A DNA stretch of 16,772 bases, taken from positions 1 through 16,772 of the forward strand of contig CALCTW010000138.1 of assembly GCA_937907055.1 (NCBI GenBank). The letters are read 5' to 3'. Positions 6,958 to 13,870 of the stretch are shown here, piece after piece. The notes beneath the pieces were generated by a model. It saw only the letters and a program-made list of their open reading frames with translations. It did not search any database and was not told the DNA's origin. This DNA is from an uncultured Clostridia bacterium (lineage in GTDB: Bacteria > Bacillota > Clostridia > Christensenellales > Aristaeellaceae). Numbering within the stretch: position 1 is the stretch's first letter; every line of letters starts with the position of its first letter. A program made the translations under genes and the position numbers.

Positions 6958-7848
6958 ATGGCATATGATATCCAAAAAGCCATGCGTATCTGGGCCCCGG
7001 AAGGGGAAGTACGCGCCGTCGTGCAGATCATTCACGGCATGGCGGAATATATCGGCCGCTACGAGCGCGCCGCGCTGGAGATGAACCGTCACGGGATCGC
7101 TGTGGCCGGGCTGGATCTGCGCGGCCATGGAGAACAGGCGGAGCTGAAAGGGTATTTTGCCGATCGGGACGGATGGGATCATCTGGTGACGGACGCGCAT
7201 GACCTGACACTGCTTCTGAAAAAGCGCTTTCCCGGTGTGCCGTTCGTGCTGATGGGGCATTCCATGGGCAGCTTTGTCGCGCGGGAATACGCCATTCGCT
7301 ACAACAGCGAGATCGATGCCCTTGTCCTGTCCGGGACGGGGCATTATCCGAAGGGTCTGTGCATGGCCGGCCGTCTGCTGGCGGCGCTCTCTCCCCGGCG
7401 ATCGCCCGCGCGTCTGGTGGATAAGATCGCCTTTTCCGGCAATAACAAGCCTTTTGAGCCCGGCCGTACGCCTTTTGACTGGCTGAGCCGGGATGAAAAG
7501 GAAGTGGACAAGTATATCGCGAGCGATCTGTGCGGCTTCTGCTTCACAGGCTCCGCGTTTCATGATTTCTTCGGCGGCCTGATCGGCTTGACAAAGACGG
7601 ATCGTCTGGCCTCGATCCGGAAAGATCTGCCTGTGCTGCTGATCTCCGGCGATGCCGATCCTGTAGGGCAGATGGGCGCCGGTGTAAAGCAGACAGCGGA
7701 GGAATACAAGGCAGCCGGTCTGCAGGATGTCACCTGCAAGCTGTATCCCGACGCGCGCCACGAACTGCTGAATGAGACCAACCGTGATGAGGTCACGGAA
7801 TACCTGATCCGTCAGGTGCTGCGCATGACCGGGGTGGAAAAAGCATGA
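6958..7848 (+). CDS. Alpha/beta hydrolase, lysophospholipase/monoacylglycerol lipase-like
   Basis: A 296-residue serine hydrolase without a signal peptide. The ATG at 6958 has AAAGGAG eight bases upstream; an in-frame TTG at 6925 lacks a site. The triad is visible: Ser102 in GHSMGS, Asp234 in SGDADPVG and His268 in DARHELLNE. The oxyanion region is HGMAEYIGRY, and LDLRGHGEQAE is typical of the lysophospholipase (PldB)/monoglyceride lipase group. It probably hydrolyses a lysophospholipid, monoacylglycerol or similar ester in the cytoplasm; the substrate is not provable here. Its stop overlaps the acpS start by ATGA, implying translational coupling. Together with acpS this gives a mild lipid-metabolism theme. 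It follows trpS at 41 bases with no obvious promoter or terminator between them. Confidence 0.85.
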   Translation: MAYDIQKAMRIWAPEGEVRAVVQIIHGMAEYIGRYERAALEMNRHGIAVAGLDLRGHGEQAELKGYFADRDGWDHLVTDAHDLTLLLKKRFPGVPFVLMGHSMGSFVAREYAIRYNSEIDALVLSGTGHYPKGLCMAGRLLAALSPRRSPARLVDKIAFSGNNKPFEPGRTPFDWLSRDEKEVDKYIASDLCGFCFTGSAFHDFFGGLIGLTKTDRLASIRKDLPVLLISGDADPVGQMGAGVKQTAEEYKAAGLQDVTCKLYPDARHELLNETNRDEVTEYLIRQVLRMTGVEKA

Positions 7849-8222
7849 TCGCCGGCATCGGGATCGATCTTTGCCGTGTCAGCCGCATGGCGGAGCTGTA
7901 TCAGGACGGTCGCTTCCTCAGACGCTATTTTGCCGAGGAGGAGCAGGCCTATATCCATTCCCGGGGGAAGGGCTCGGCGCAATCGATGGCCGGCATTTTC
8001 GCGGCCAAGGAAGCCCTTGTAAAGGCCTTTGGCACCGGGATCACCGGCATGGAACTGAAAGATATCTGCGTGCTGCACGATCCGTGCGGCGCGCCTTACT
8101 ATGATCTGCGCGGTCAATACGCGGAGGCTGCCGCGGCACGGGGGATCAGTCATGTGTTCCTCTCGATCACGCATGAGGAGGATACCGCCGCGGCTGTCGC
8201 GGTGGCGGAGAAAAACGGATGA
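7845..8222 (+). CDS. acpS: Holo-[acyl-carrier-protein] synthase
   Basis: A 125-residue protein of the usual AcpS length. It transfers the 4'-phosphopantetheine group from CoA to the serine of acyl carrier protein, activating it for fatty-acid synthesis. Hallmarks are GIGIDLCRVSRM, with Mg-binding Asp8, and FAAKEALVKAFGTG, with Glu56. LSITHEEDTAAAVAVAE near the end is the conserved final strand segment. It overlaps the hydrolase before it (ATGA at 7845) and the hydrate repair gene after it (ATGA at 8219), so the three are very likely made from one message with coupled translation. Linkage of acpS with the NAD(P)H-hydrate repair gene is common in Firmicutes. Confidence 0.95.
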   Translation: MIAGIGIDLCRVSRMAELYQDGRFLRRYFAEEEQAYIHSRGKGSAQSMAGIFAAKEALVKAFGTGITGMELKDICVLHDPCGAPYYDLRGQYAEAAAARGISHVFLSITHEEDTAAAVAVAEKNG

Positions 8223-9727
8223 AGAAACCGGTACTGACCTGTGAAGAAATGAAAAAATACGAGCAGGCGGCGATCGCGGCGGGCTATCCCTCGCTGCTGC
8301 TCATGGAGCATGCTGCCGCTGCTGTCGCGGACGCGCTTGAGTGCCGTCTGCAGGGCGTGAAGGGCAAGCGTGTCCTGTTCGTCTGCTCCAAAGGCAATAA
8401 CGGGGGAGACGGTCTTGCAGCCGCCCGCATCTGGGCGGATCGGGGCGGTCTTTCTGAAATCTGGCTCACGCAGGCGCCGCGGACACCGGATGCTGACACC
8501 AATCTGCGTCTGTGCAGTCTGCGCTGTCTTCCGGTCACGGATCTCAGTCAGGCGGAAGAAATGCCCTTTGAAGAGGGGATCACCGGCTTTGACGCCATTG
8601 TAGACGCGCTTTACGGCACCGGATTTCACGGCACGCCGGATCCGCTTTCCCATCTGCTGATCACGGCCATCAATGAACGCGAGCCCGGTGTTCCGGTCAT
8701 CGCGGTGGATATCCCCAGCGGCATCGAAGGGGATACTGGCGTTGCCGCGGCGGATCATGTCCGCGCGGATGTGACGGTCACCTTCCATGCCGCAAAGCGC
8801 GGGCTGTATTTGACAACCGCCCGCGCGGATATCGGTCAGATCGTCATCGCGCCGATCGGGCTGGATGATTTGGACGACGATATCACGGGCGGTCTTCTTG
8901 CCTTCGCGCTGCTCAGGATGGACACGGAAGAATTGCGTTACCTGCCGGAGCGCGCCCTGACCGCCCACAAGGGGGATCACGGACGGGTGCTGATCTATGC
9001 CGGCAGTATGGGCATGGCCGGGGCCGCCGCGATGTGCGCGCGCGCCTGTGTCACCGCCGGGGCAGGTCTCGTCACCATCGCCTGTGAAAAAGAACTGATC
9101 CCTGTTCTGCAGGTGCTTGTACCCTGCGCCATGTGTATTCCTGTCGAAAAGGCAGTCGCCGAAAGGCCTGCCTATGATGTTTTTGTCTGCGGCTGCGGTC
9201 TTGGGCAGAGTGATGAAAAATGGCAGAACATCCTTGCCCTTTGGGACGAGGAACGCCCCTCTGTGTGGGACGCGGATGCCCTCAATATGCTTTCGGCGCA
9301 TCCCATGCATTTGGGTGAGCTGGCCGTCATCACACCGCACATCGGCGAGGCCGCCCGTCTGCTTCGTCAGAGCAACGCGGAAGTGTCCGCCGATCGCGTA
9401 AAGGCCGTGAAGGCGCTTCATCGTAAGTTTGGATGCACCGTCGTTCTCAAGAGCGATATTCCGCTCGTCTGTGACGGACATGAGATCACGCTGATTGCAA
9501 ACGGCACACCGGCGCTCGCCAAGGGCGGCAGCGGCGATGTTCTGTGCGGCGTCATCGCGTCTCTCTACGCGCAGAGCTGCGATGAACCGGCCGCGATGGG
9601 CACCCTGTGGCATGCCGCCGCGGCCGCCGCGGGCGAAAAACGCTGCGGTCGGCGCGAAATGACGGCAGAGGATCTGATAGGCTCCCTGCACGAAGCCGAG
9701 GCAGCCGCGAACGAAGGAAACGACTGA
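8219..9727 (+). CDS. nnr: Bifunctional NAD(P)H-hydrate epimerase / ADP-dependent dehydratase
   Basis: A 502-residue two-domain metabolite-repair enzyme. The N-terminal epimerase domain (YjeF_N, about residues 1-215) has CSKGNNGGDGL (from Cys56), DALYGTGFHG and VDIPSGIEGDTG. The C-terminal ribokinase-fold dehydratase domain (about 235-500) has YAGSMGMAGAAAM, TPHIGEAARLL, VLKSDIPLVCDG and the nucleotide-site motif KGGSGDVLCG at 435-444, with Asp440. The pair converts damaged R- and S-NAD(P)H hydrates to the S form and dehydrates it back to NAD(P)H using ADP. The gene starts inside the acpS stop. It ends the run that began with trpS; a terminator follows at 9781. The length and motifs of both domains look intact. 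Confidence 0.95.
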   Translation: MKKPVLTCEEMKKYEQAAIAAGYPSLLLMEHAAAAVADALECRLQGVKGKRVLFVCSKGNNGGDGLAAARIWADRGGLSEIWLTQAPRTPDADTNLRLCSLRCLPVTDLSQAEEMPFEEGITGFDAIVDALYGTGFHGTPDPLSHLLITAINEREPGVPVIAVDIPSGIEGDTGVAAADHVRADVTVTFHAAKRGLYLTTARADIGQIVIAPIGLDDLDDDITGGLLAFALLRMDTEELRYLPERALTAHKGDHGRVLIYAGSMGMAGAAAMCARACVTAGAGLVTIACEKELIPVLQVLVPCAMCIPVEKAVAERPAYDVFVCGCGLGQSDEKWQNILALWDEERPSVWDADALNMLSAHPMHLGELAVITPHIGEAARLLRQSNAEVSADRVKAVKALHRKFGCTVVLKSDIPLVCDGHEITLIANGTPALAKGGSGDVLCGVIASLYAQSCDEPAAMGTLWHAAAAAAGEKRCGRREMTAEDLIGSLHEAEAAANEGND

Positions 9728-9780
9728 CTGTGAGCGCTTAACGCCCCTGAAGCTGTCCCTGATATCGTTTCTGAATGTCA

Positions 9781-9815
9781 AAGAACGCTCTCCCTTACGG
9801 AGCGCGTTCTTTTTT
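9781..9815 (+). terminator. Rho-independent terminator after nnr
   Basis: A 13-base-pair stem (9781-9793 with 9799-9811, one mismatch) has loop CTTAC and runs directly into a T-tract through 9815. The complementary A-rich 5' arm makes the stem longer but weaker at its base. Confidence 0.88.
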
Positions 9816-9842
9816 GATGTGTAAACCTTACGCGTCTGCATC

Positions 9843-9872
9843 AAAAAAGGAGAAGGCCTTTCAGCCTTCTCC
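9843..9872 (-). terminator. Terminator of the minus-strand binding-protein gene
   Basis: A perfect 9-base-pair stem (9849-9857 with 9864-9872) is followed, reading the minus strand, by six T residues (AAAAAA at 9843-9848 on the plus strand). It begins 20 bases beyond the stop codon. Confidence 0.93.
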
Positions 9873-9891
9873 TCAGGGTTATCTTATTGGA

Positions 9892-12081
9892 TTACTTGGC
9901 ACCCTGCAGAGCGGTGTTGCAGTTGGTCACGCACAGGGTCCAGGCTTCGTCCACGGTCATGCCGTTGTTGACAACGTTCTTCACGGCGTTGACGATCTCG
10001 TTACGGACGGTGGAGGCACCGGTGACGGCGGGCAGAGAACCGGCGATGTTCAGACGGGCTTCAACAGCCTTCAGAGCGCTGACAGCGGGGGTCTCTTCAG
10101 CCAGGAAAGCCTGATAGCCTTCCAGCGCCTGAGTCCAGGTGTAGGGGGACAGGGCGTTGCAGACCTTCACCCAGCCGAGGTTCATGTCGGCGGAGATGAA
10201 GTACTTCACGAATTCATAAGCACCCTCGGCGCGGGCATCGTCCTGATAGTAGAACACGATGGGGCCGCGGTTCCAGGAAGGATACCAGTCGTTGGCGGGC
10301 ATGGGAGCCATGTCGAACTCGAATCCATCGGGAGTGATGTAGGGGTAACCGGCGCAGCTGCCAACGTAGGTGGCCACAACACCGGAGTTGAAGTCGTTGG
10401 AGAAGTAGTTGCCGGAGGGAGCGATGAGGAACAGGCCCTCATTCACGCAGTCCACGAACCACTGGATGCGGGCGCGCATGGTGTCGGTGTCGAAGGACAC
10501 GCACTTGTTCGCCACATCGATGTAGCCGTTGCCGTCATCCATGATGAACATCTGGATGCAGTCGGTCAGGGAGTCGAAGCCCAGGCCGGGGATGCCCTTC
10601 TGTTCCTTGATCACGCGGCAGTTGGCGACCATTTCGTCCCAGGTGGAGGGGATGGTCAGGTTCAGCTCGGTGTACAGGGTCTTGTTGTAGAAGAGGATGG
10701 GGCCGGTGGTGTAGGCGGGCAGATAGTGGATCACACCGTCGGAGCAGCCCAGCACTTCGCCGTCCATCACGCCCTGGGGCAGACAGGTGTCAAAGCCTTC
10801 GATGCCGGTTTCATCGTTGTAGATGTACTGGCTCAGGTCAGCGACCAGGCCCAGATCCACATACTCGGCGGCTTCGGAAGCATAGTTGAAGATGATGTCG
10901 GGGCCGATGCCGCTCTTGACAGCGGTCTTCACGGTATCGGTGAATCCGGAATAAGCCTGAGATTCAACGCGGACTTCGTACTTGTCCTGAGAAGCGGTGA
11001 AGTCCTCAGCGGCCTTGACCAGGAAAGCTTCCTGATCGTTGGTGAAGGTGTGCCAGATGGTGACAACAGCCTTCTTAACGGCGGCAGCGGGTTCTTCGGT
11101 CACTTCAGCAGCGGGAGCTTCGGTGGCTTCAACAGCGGGAGCCTCGGTCACTTCGGCAGCGGGAGCTTCGGTCACTTCAGCAGCAGGAGCTTCGGTGGCT
11201 TCAACAGCAGGAGCTTCGGTCACTTCAGCAGCGGGAGCTTCGGTCACTTCGGCAGCGGGAGCTTCGGTGGCTTCAGCAGCAGGAGCTTCGGTGGCTTCAA
11301 CAACAGGAGCTTCGGTGGCTTCAGCAGCGGGAGCCTCGGTGGCTTCAACAGCGGGTTCTTCGGTCGCTTCAGCAGCCGGTTCTTCGGTCACTTCGGCATC
11401 GGGCAGCGCTTCGATCTTCGCGGAAGCTTCTTCGATCTGGGTGGTGATCGCGTTGAACCTGTCGTTCAACTTTTTCATCGCTTCGTCGGAAGCATAGCCG
11501 CTGTAGTCGCTGTTGGCGATGGCGCTGATGTGAAGATAAGCAGTGTAATAGTTGCTGCTCAGTTCATCCATCGCGTTCTTGGCTTCTTCCTTGTTGCCGG
11601 CTTCGATCGCGGTGTTGACGGTGGTCATGTTGGCCTCCGCCTTGTCCAGCGCTTCTTCAGCGTACACGATGTACATATCCACAGAAGCGGCGAAGCTGCT
11701 CTTCACCATCTCTTCATAAGCGGTCTGAGCAGCCTTATCGGGGTCAGCCGCCTGCAGATGACCATAGCTCGCGGCATCTTTCACAATGCCGGCCGCGGCT
11801 TCGATCTTTTCGTTAACGGTGTTCCACTTTTCGTCCAGCGCGGTCTTGGCGGCGGTGATCGCTTCTTCGTCGTTGGAAGCAATCGCGGTCTTCACCGCTT
11901 CCAGCGCTTCCTTGGCATCCGCGATCGCGGTGTTGGCGGTGGCTACGTTCTGTTCGAGGGTGTTCTTCACGGCCATACCGGCATTCACATTGCTGCTGTG
12001 CTTGATCAGCTTCGCGCCAAGCAGAACCGCAATGATCAGAACAGCGATCAGAACAGGAAACAGTACCTTCTTGTTCTTCAT
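9892..12081 (-). CDS. N-terminally anchored helical domain, repeat linker and solute-binding protein fusion
   Basis: A 729-residue exported protein. The ATG at 12081 has AAGGAGG seven bases upstream. Residues 1-27 are KNKK, a hydrophobic stretch (about 6-23) and KLIK. There is no lipobox Cys, so this is either a membrane anchor or a signal peptide with a distant possible cut after VNA (residue 34). Residues about 35-228 are Ala/Glu/Lys-rich helices, with two related segments (AKEALEAVKTAIASNDEEA and AEEALDKAEANMTTVNTAIEAGNKEEA) suggesting a helical-hairpin duplication. Residues 229-332 are thirteen 8-residue repeats. From about 335, VVTIWHTFTNDQEAFL, GPDIIFNYASEAAEYVDLG, PILFYNKTLYTELN and STWDEMVANCRVIKEQ identify a family 1 extracellular solute-binding domain, as in sugar ABC importers. 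No permease or ATPase gene is nearby. The ligand is probably a sugar or oligosaccharide. The fold is confident; the role of the N-terminal part is unknown. Confidence 0.88.
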   Translation of the reverse strand: MKNKKVLFPVLIAVLIIAVLLGAKLIKHSSNVNAGMAVKNTLEQNVATANTAIADAKEALEAVKTAIASNDEEAITAAKTALDEKWNTVNEKIEAAAGIVKDAASYGHLQAADPDKAAQTAYEEMVKSSFAASVDMYIVYAEEALDKAEANMTTVNTAIEAGNKEEAKNAMDELSSNYYTAYLHISAIANSDYSGYASDEAMKKLNDRFNAITTQIEEASAKIEALPDAEVTEEPAAEATEEPAVEATEAPAAEATEAPVVEATEAPAAEATEAPAAEVTEAPAAEVTEAPAVEATEAPAAEVTEAPAAEVTEAPAVEATEAPAAEVTEEPAAAVKKAVVTIWHTFTNDQEAFLVKAAEDFTASQDKYEVRVESQAYSGFTDTVKTAVKSGIGPDIIFNYASEAAEYVDLGLVADLSQYIYNDETGIEGFDTCLPQGVMDGEVLGCSDGVIHYLPAYTTGPILFYNKTLYTELNLTIPSTWDEMVANCRVIKEQKGIPGLGFDSLTDCIQMFIMDDGNGYIDVANKCVSFDTDTMRARIQWFVDCVNEGLFLIAPSGNYFSNDFNSGVVATYVGSCAGYPYITPDGFEFDMAPMPANDWYPSWNRGPIVFYYQDDARAEGAYEFVKYFISADMNLGWVKVCNALSPYTWTQALEGYQAFLAEETPAVSALKAVEARLNIAGSLPAVTGASTVRNEIVNAVKNVVNNGMTVDEAWTLCVTNCNTALQGAK
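11086..11397 (-). repeat. Thirteen 24-base tandem repeats encoding an 8-residue linker unit
   Basis: Thirteen in-frame 24-base units encode variants of (A/V)E(A/V)TE(A/E)PA, residues 229-332 of the binding protein. In the distal part a higher-order 72-base unit (AEVTEAPA, AEVTEAPA, VEATEAPA) occurs twice in succession, which indicates growth by slippage or unequal recombination. The edge units carry TEEP and the interior TEAP. The segment should be an extended, acidic, protease-tolerant linker. Confidence 0.95.
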
Positions 12082-12088
12082 GGTTCGT

Positions 12089-12095
12089 CCTCCTT
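12089..12095 (-). promoter_or_regulatory. Ribosome binding site fixing the binding-protein start
   Basis: AAGGAGG on the minus strand lies seven bases before the ATG at 12081. It rules out an in-frame upstream ATG at 12132, whose extra 17 residues would themselves encode this site. Confidence 0.92.
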
Positions 12096-12150
12096 GAGTG
12101 ATACTTGAATGATAAAGGGTATCCTTTGTCAACTTGCGTCAAACAGGATA

Positions 12151-12179
12151 AGTATAACAAATTACCTATATAAATGCAA
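12151..12179 (-). promoter_or_regulatory. Extended -10 promoter of the binding-protein gene
   Basis: On the minus strand TTGCAT (12179-12174), a 17-base spacer ending in TGT, and TATACT (12156-12151) form a promoter with a TGn extended -10. Transcription would begin near 12144, leaving a roughly 60-base leader. That leader contains two tandem TTGAC-type boxes (TTGACGCAA and TTGACAAAG, about 12124-12141). Confidence 0.65.
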
Positions 12180-12238
12180 TGGTTAAATTGCTTTTTACAG
12201 GCAGATGGATCCCGGAACGATTTGTTACATTCCCATGC

Positions 12239-12267
12239 TTGTCACCGGGTATGGGGGGTGGTATGAT
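12239..12267 (+). promoter_or_regulatory. Promoter of the small membrane-protein pair
   Basis: TTGTCA (12239-12244), a 17-base spacer and TATGAT (12262-12267). The predicted start near 12274 leaves a 45-base leader to the TTG start at 12318. Confidence 0.75.
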
Positions 12268-12317
12268 GAAGCATATCCGTTTATCGGAAACAGGGAAATG
12301 AAAGGAGGGGTAACCGT

Positions 12318-12725
12318 TTGAAACACAAAAAAAGGCCCTTTCCGATCATGAGGAAGCAGAAGGCGCAGCCCCTTGACGGGCGTGAAAAGCGGAACGTCGT
12401 ATGCTGGTATCTGCTGCTTCTGTTTTTAAGCGCCCTGCCGCATCTGATCGGCTTTCTGCTCATGCGCTTCGCGGGGGAGCAGGCCGCGCTTTATTTCATC
12501 GTGCTGTACGGCCTTATCCCGCTCACGGCACTGATCCTGCCCTTCCTTGCCTGTTATCATCGGGCGGAGCCGCTGCTCACGTTCTTTCCGGCCGGTCTCA
12601 TGTTGCTGGTCAGTCCGGTATATCAGGCTGCGGGGCTGGCTGTTGCCCTCTTTGCTTTGTCCCTCATCGCGTCTGCCGCTGGGCAGGAGCTGTATAAGCG
12701 CCGCTCCGGCTGGAAAGGAGCCTGA
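12318..12725 (+). CDS. Small four-helix membrane protein of unknown function
   Basis: A 135-residue protein starting at TTG, with AAAGGAGGGG (12301-12310) seven bases upstream. A basic cytoplasmic N-terminus (KHKKRPFPIMRKQK) is followed by four predicted membrane segments at about residues 28-48, 57-78, 86-101 and 103-121, then a basic tail (YKRRSGWKG). The even number of helices with positive ends places both termini in the cytoplasm. I do not recognise a family and see no catalytic motif. It is the first gene of a two-gene operon with its own promoter; the next gene begins two bases after its stop. A partner or assembly role with that anchored protein is a reasonable guess, nothing more. 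Confidence 0.75.
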   Translation: MKHKKRPFPIMRKQKAQPLDGREKRNVVCWYLLLLFLSALPHLIGFLLMRFAGEQAALYFIVLYGLIPLTALILPFLACYHRAEPLLTFFPAGLMLLVSPVYQAAGLAVALFALSLIASAAGQELYKRRSGWKGA

Positions 12726-12727
12726 TC

Positions 12728-13282
12728 ATGAAAAAAATCCTTCGTCCTGCCGGTTTTGTGATCGCCGCGCTGCTGGCTGCGGCAGTCATCTATCTGGCTG
12801 CTGTGCTGATGACCATCGGTGAACAGGATGAGCATGTTCCTCTGGCCGCGGAACCGGGCGTTCCGCATTCGGTTCGGGTCGTTCACGATACCTCCGCGCA
12901 GGTGCTGGCGAATGCCTTTGGGGCGGAAATCTATCTGTTCCCGGAAAACAGGATCATCTCCGGCGTCACGGGCAACGCGGTTCACGCCGGCCGTGCCTGC
13001 GCCACCCTGACGATCACCTTTGAAAACGGGGAGATTGTCTCCTGCGTCCGTCCCGCGTCCGCGGCGCCGCTCATCCGCCCGGAGGGCATGGAGGTGCTGG
13101 TCACGCGGGAGGTGTCTGTCTGCAATCTGCCCGCGCAGATCTCGCGCGGGGGAGACAGGTGGTGCGCCGTATTTTCCGGTGAGGAAGCGTCCTATTGTGT
13201 TATCGGCGCGGCGGAGGATCTTGACTCGTGGCTCCAAATTCTCGCGGACATGACCGCTGTGTCTCCCTCTGAAACGCCGTGA
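12728..13282 (+). CDS. Single-pass membrane-anchored protein of unknown function
   Basis: A 184-residue protein with AAAGGAG just before the upstream stop and an ATG seven bases later. Residues 1-6 are basic and 8-30 form one hydrophobic segment, which should anchor it with the remainder outside. The exterior region has alternating strands (VRVVHDTSAQVLANAFGAEIYLF, ATLTITFENGEIVSCVRP, MEVLVTREVSVCNLP, WCAVFSGEEASYCVIGAAEDL) and ends in a helix DLDSWLQILADM. It has four or five cysteines and no lipobox. I do not recognise the family; a small beta-rich extracytoplasmic domain similar in style to DUF4367-like proteins is possible, but I cannot support it. It is cotranscribed with the four-helix protein before it and followed by a hairpin and a bidirectional terminator. 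Confidence 0.75.
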   Translation: MKKILRPAGFVIAALLAAAVIYLAAVLMTIGEQDEHVPLAAEPGVPHSVRVVHDTSAQVLANAFGAEIYLFPENRIISGVTGNAVHAGRACATLTITFENGEIVSCVRPASAAPLIRPEGMEVLVTREVSVCNLPAQISRGGDRWCAVFSGEEASYCVIGAAEDLDSWLQILADMTAVSPSETP

Positions 13283-13295
13283 TCACCGCCCGTTT

Positions 13296-13331
13296 CTCCG
13301 CCTGATCCGCGCTGTTCCCGGTCAGGCGGAG
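13296..13331 (+). repeat. Long GC-rich hairpin after the membrane-protein pair
   Basis: The perfect 10-base arms CTCCGCCTGA and TCAGGCGGAG are separated by 16 bases. No T-tract follows, so it does not look like an intrinsic terminator on either strand. It may protect the 3' end of the message from exonucleases ahead of the true terminator. Confidence 0.7.
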
Positions 13332-13349
13332 GATGAAAAAAGCAAACAA

Positions 13350-13376
13350 AAAAACGCGCTGATCAAGCGCGTTTTT
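13350..13376. terminator. Bidirectional terminator between the membrane pair and rpmB
   Basis: The arms AAAAACGCGCT (13350-13360) and AGCGCGTTTTT (13366-13376) flank GATCA. A-rich and T-rich flanks on both sides allow termination of the plus-strand operon and of the minus-strand rpmB, whose stop is 21 bases away. Confidence 0.9.
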
Positions 13377-13397
13377 CTTTGTGTTTTATGCGTTTTG

Positions 13398-13619
13398 TCA
13401 GGCTTCTTCAGCTTCAACAACAGGCACATTCGCAGCACGCTGCACATAACCGCTGCGCAGGCAACGGGTGCACACATTCGCCTTCATAGGACGGCCGTCC
13501 ACTACGATGCGAACTTTCTGGACATTGGGAGCCCAGGCTGTGTTGGTCTTGCGGTTGGAGTGGCTGACGTTATGACCAGTCATCATGCCCTTTTCGCAAA
13601 CATCACAAAACTTACCCAT
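13398..13619 (-). CDS. rpmB: 50S ribosomal protein L28, zinc-type
   Basis: A 73-residue ribosomal protein. The N-terminus MGKFCDVCEKGMMTGHNVSHSNRKT and the block TAWAPNVQ are diagnostic of bL28. Cys5, Cys8, Cys50 and Cys53 form two CxxC pairs, so this is the zinc-binding (C+) form, whose production depends on zinc supply. The C-terminus adds a short acidic tail (VVEAEEA). The start has GGGGAGG ahead of it on the minus strand. It is transcribed alone from a promoter at 13728-13756 with a leader of about 100 bases and stops at the shared terminator at 13350-13376. Confidence 0.97.
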   Translation of the reverse strand: MGKFCDVCEKGMMTGHNVSHSNRKTNTAWAPNVQKVRIVVDGRPMKANVCTRCLRSGYVQRAANVPVVEAEEA

Positions 13620-13652
13620 AGTAATTACCTCCCCGGGGGTCTAATCAATTGG

Positions 13653-13672
13653 CAACGCGCTCTCGCGCCTTG
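13653..13672 (-). other. Hairpin in the rpmB leader
   Basis: GCGC-TCTC-GCGC (13657-13668), flanked by CAA/TTG arms, gives a small stem-loop with a GAGA tetraloop when read on the minus strand. It is inside the rpmB 5' leader, about 35 bases from the start codon. A translational control role is possible but unproven. Confidence 0.45.
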
Positions 13673-13727
13673 AACAATTCTACGGAAGAAACGATTCCGC
13701 TTCTATCCATTCAAGGATAGCCTATGT

Positions 13728-13756
13728 ATAATATCATCAAAAAACCCAAAATGCAA
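13728..13756 (-). promoter_or_regulatory. Promoter of rpmB
   Basis: On the minus strand TTGCAT (13756-13751), a 17-base spacer containing a T-run, and TATTAT (13733-13728). Just downstream is the inverted repeat CTATCC/GGATAG (13703-13720), which falls around the expected transcript start. Confidence 0.65.
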
Positions 13757-13870
13757 GCATTATTTTTTCAACTCCTTCGCTCCGAAACACATGTTCCCGC
13801 ATTTTTTGATGCTTTATCGTTTCTTCTGTATGGATACAGCGCATTTTCCCTGTTTTTTTGCCGTCGGCAG

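Noticed and set aside
11086..11397. CRISPR array
   Set aside because: The 24-base units are directly adjacent with no unique spacers, stay in frame and encode a protein linker.
9775..12108. A very long open frame (777 codons) on the plus strand opposite the binding-protein gene
   Set aside because: It is the antisense shadow of a gene with strong codon bias. Its product is low-complexity Gly/His/Phe/Ser sequence mirroring the repeats, and it would have to read through the nnr terminator region.
12082..12132. Upstream ATG start for the binding protein
   Set aside because: Its extra residues encode the AAGGAGG site that serves the ATG at 12081, and they would precede the membrane segment unnaturally.
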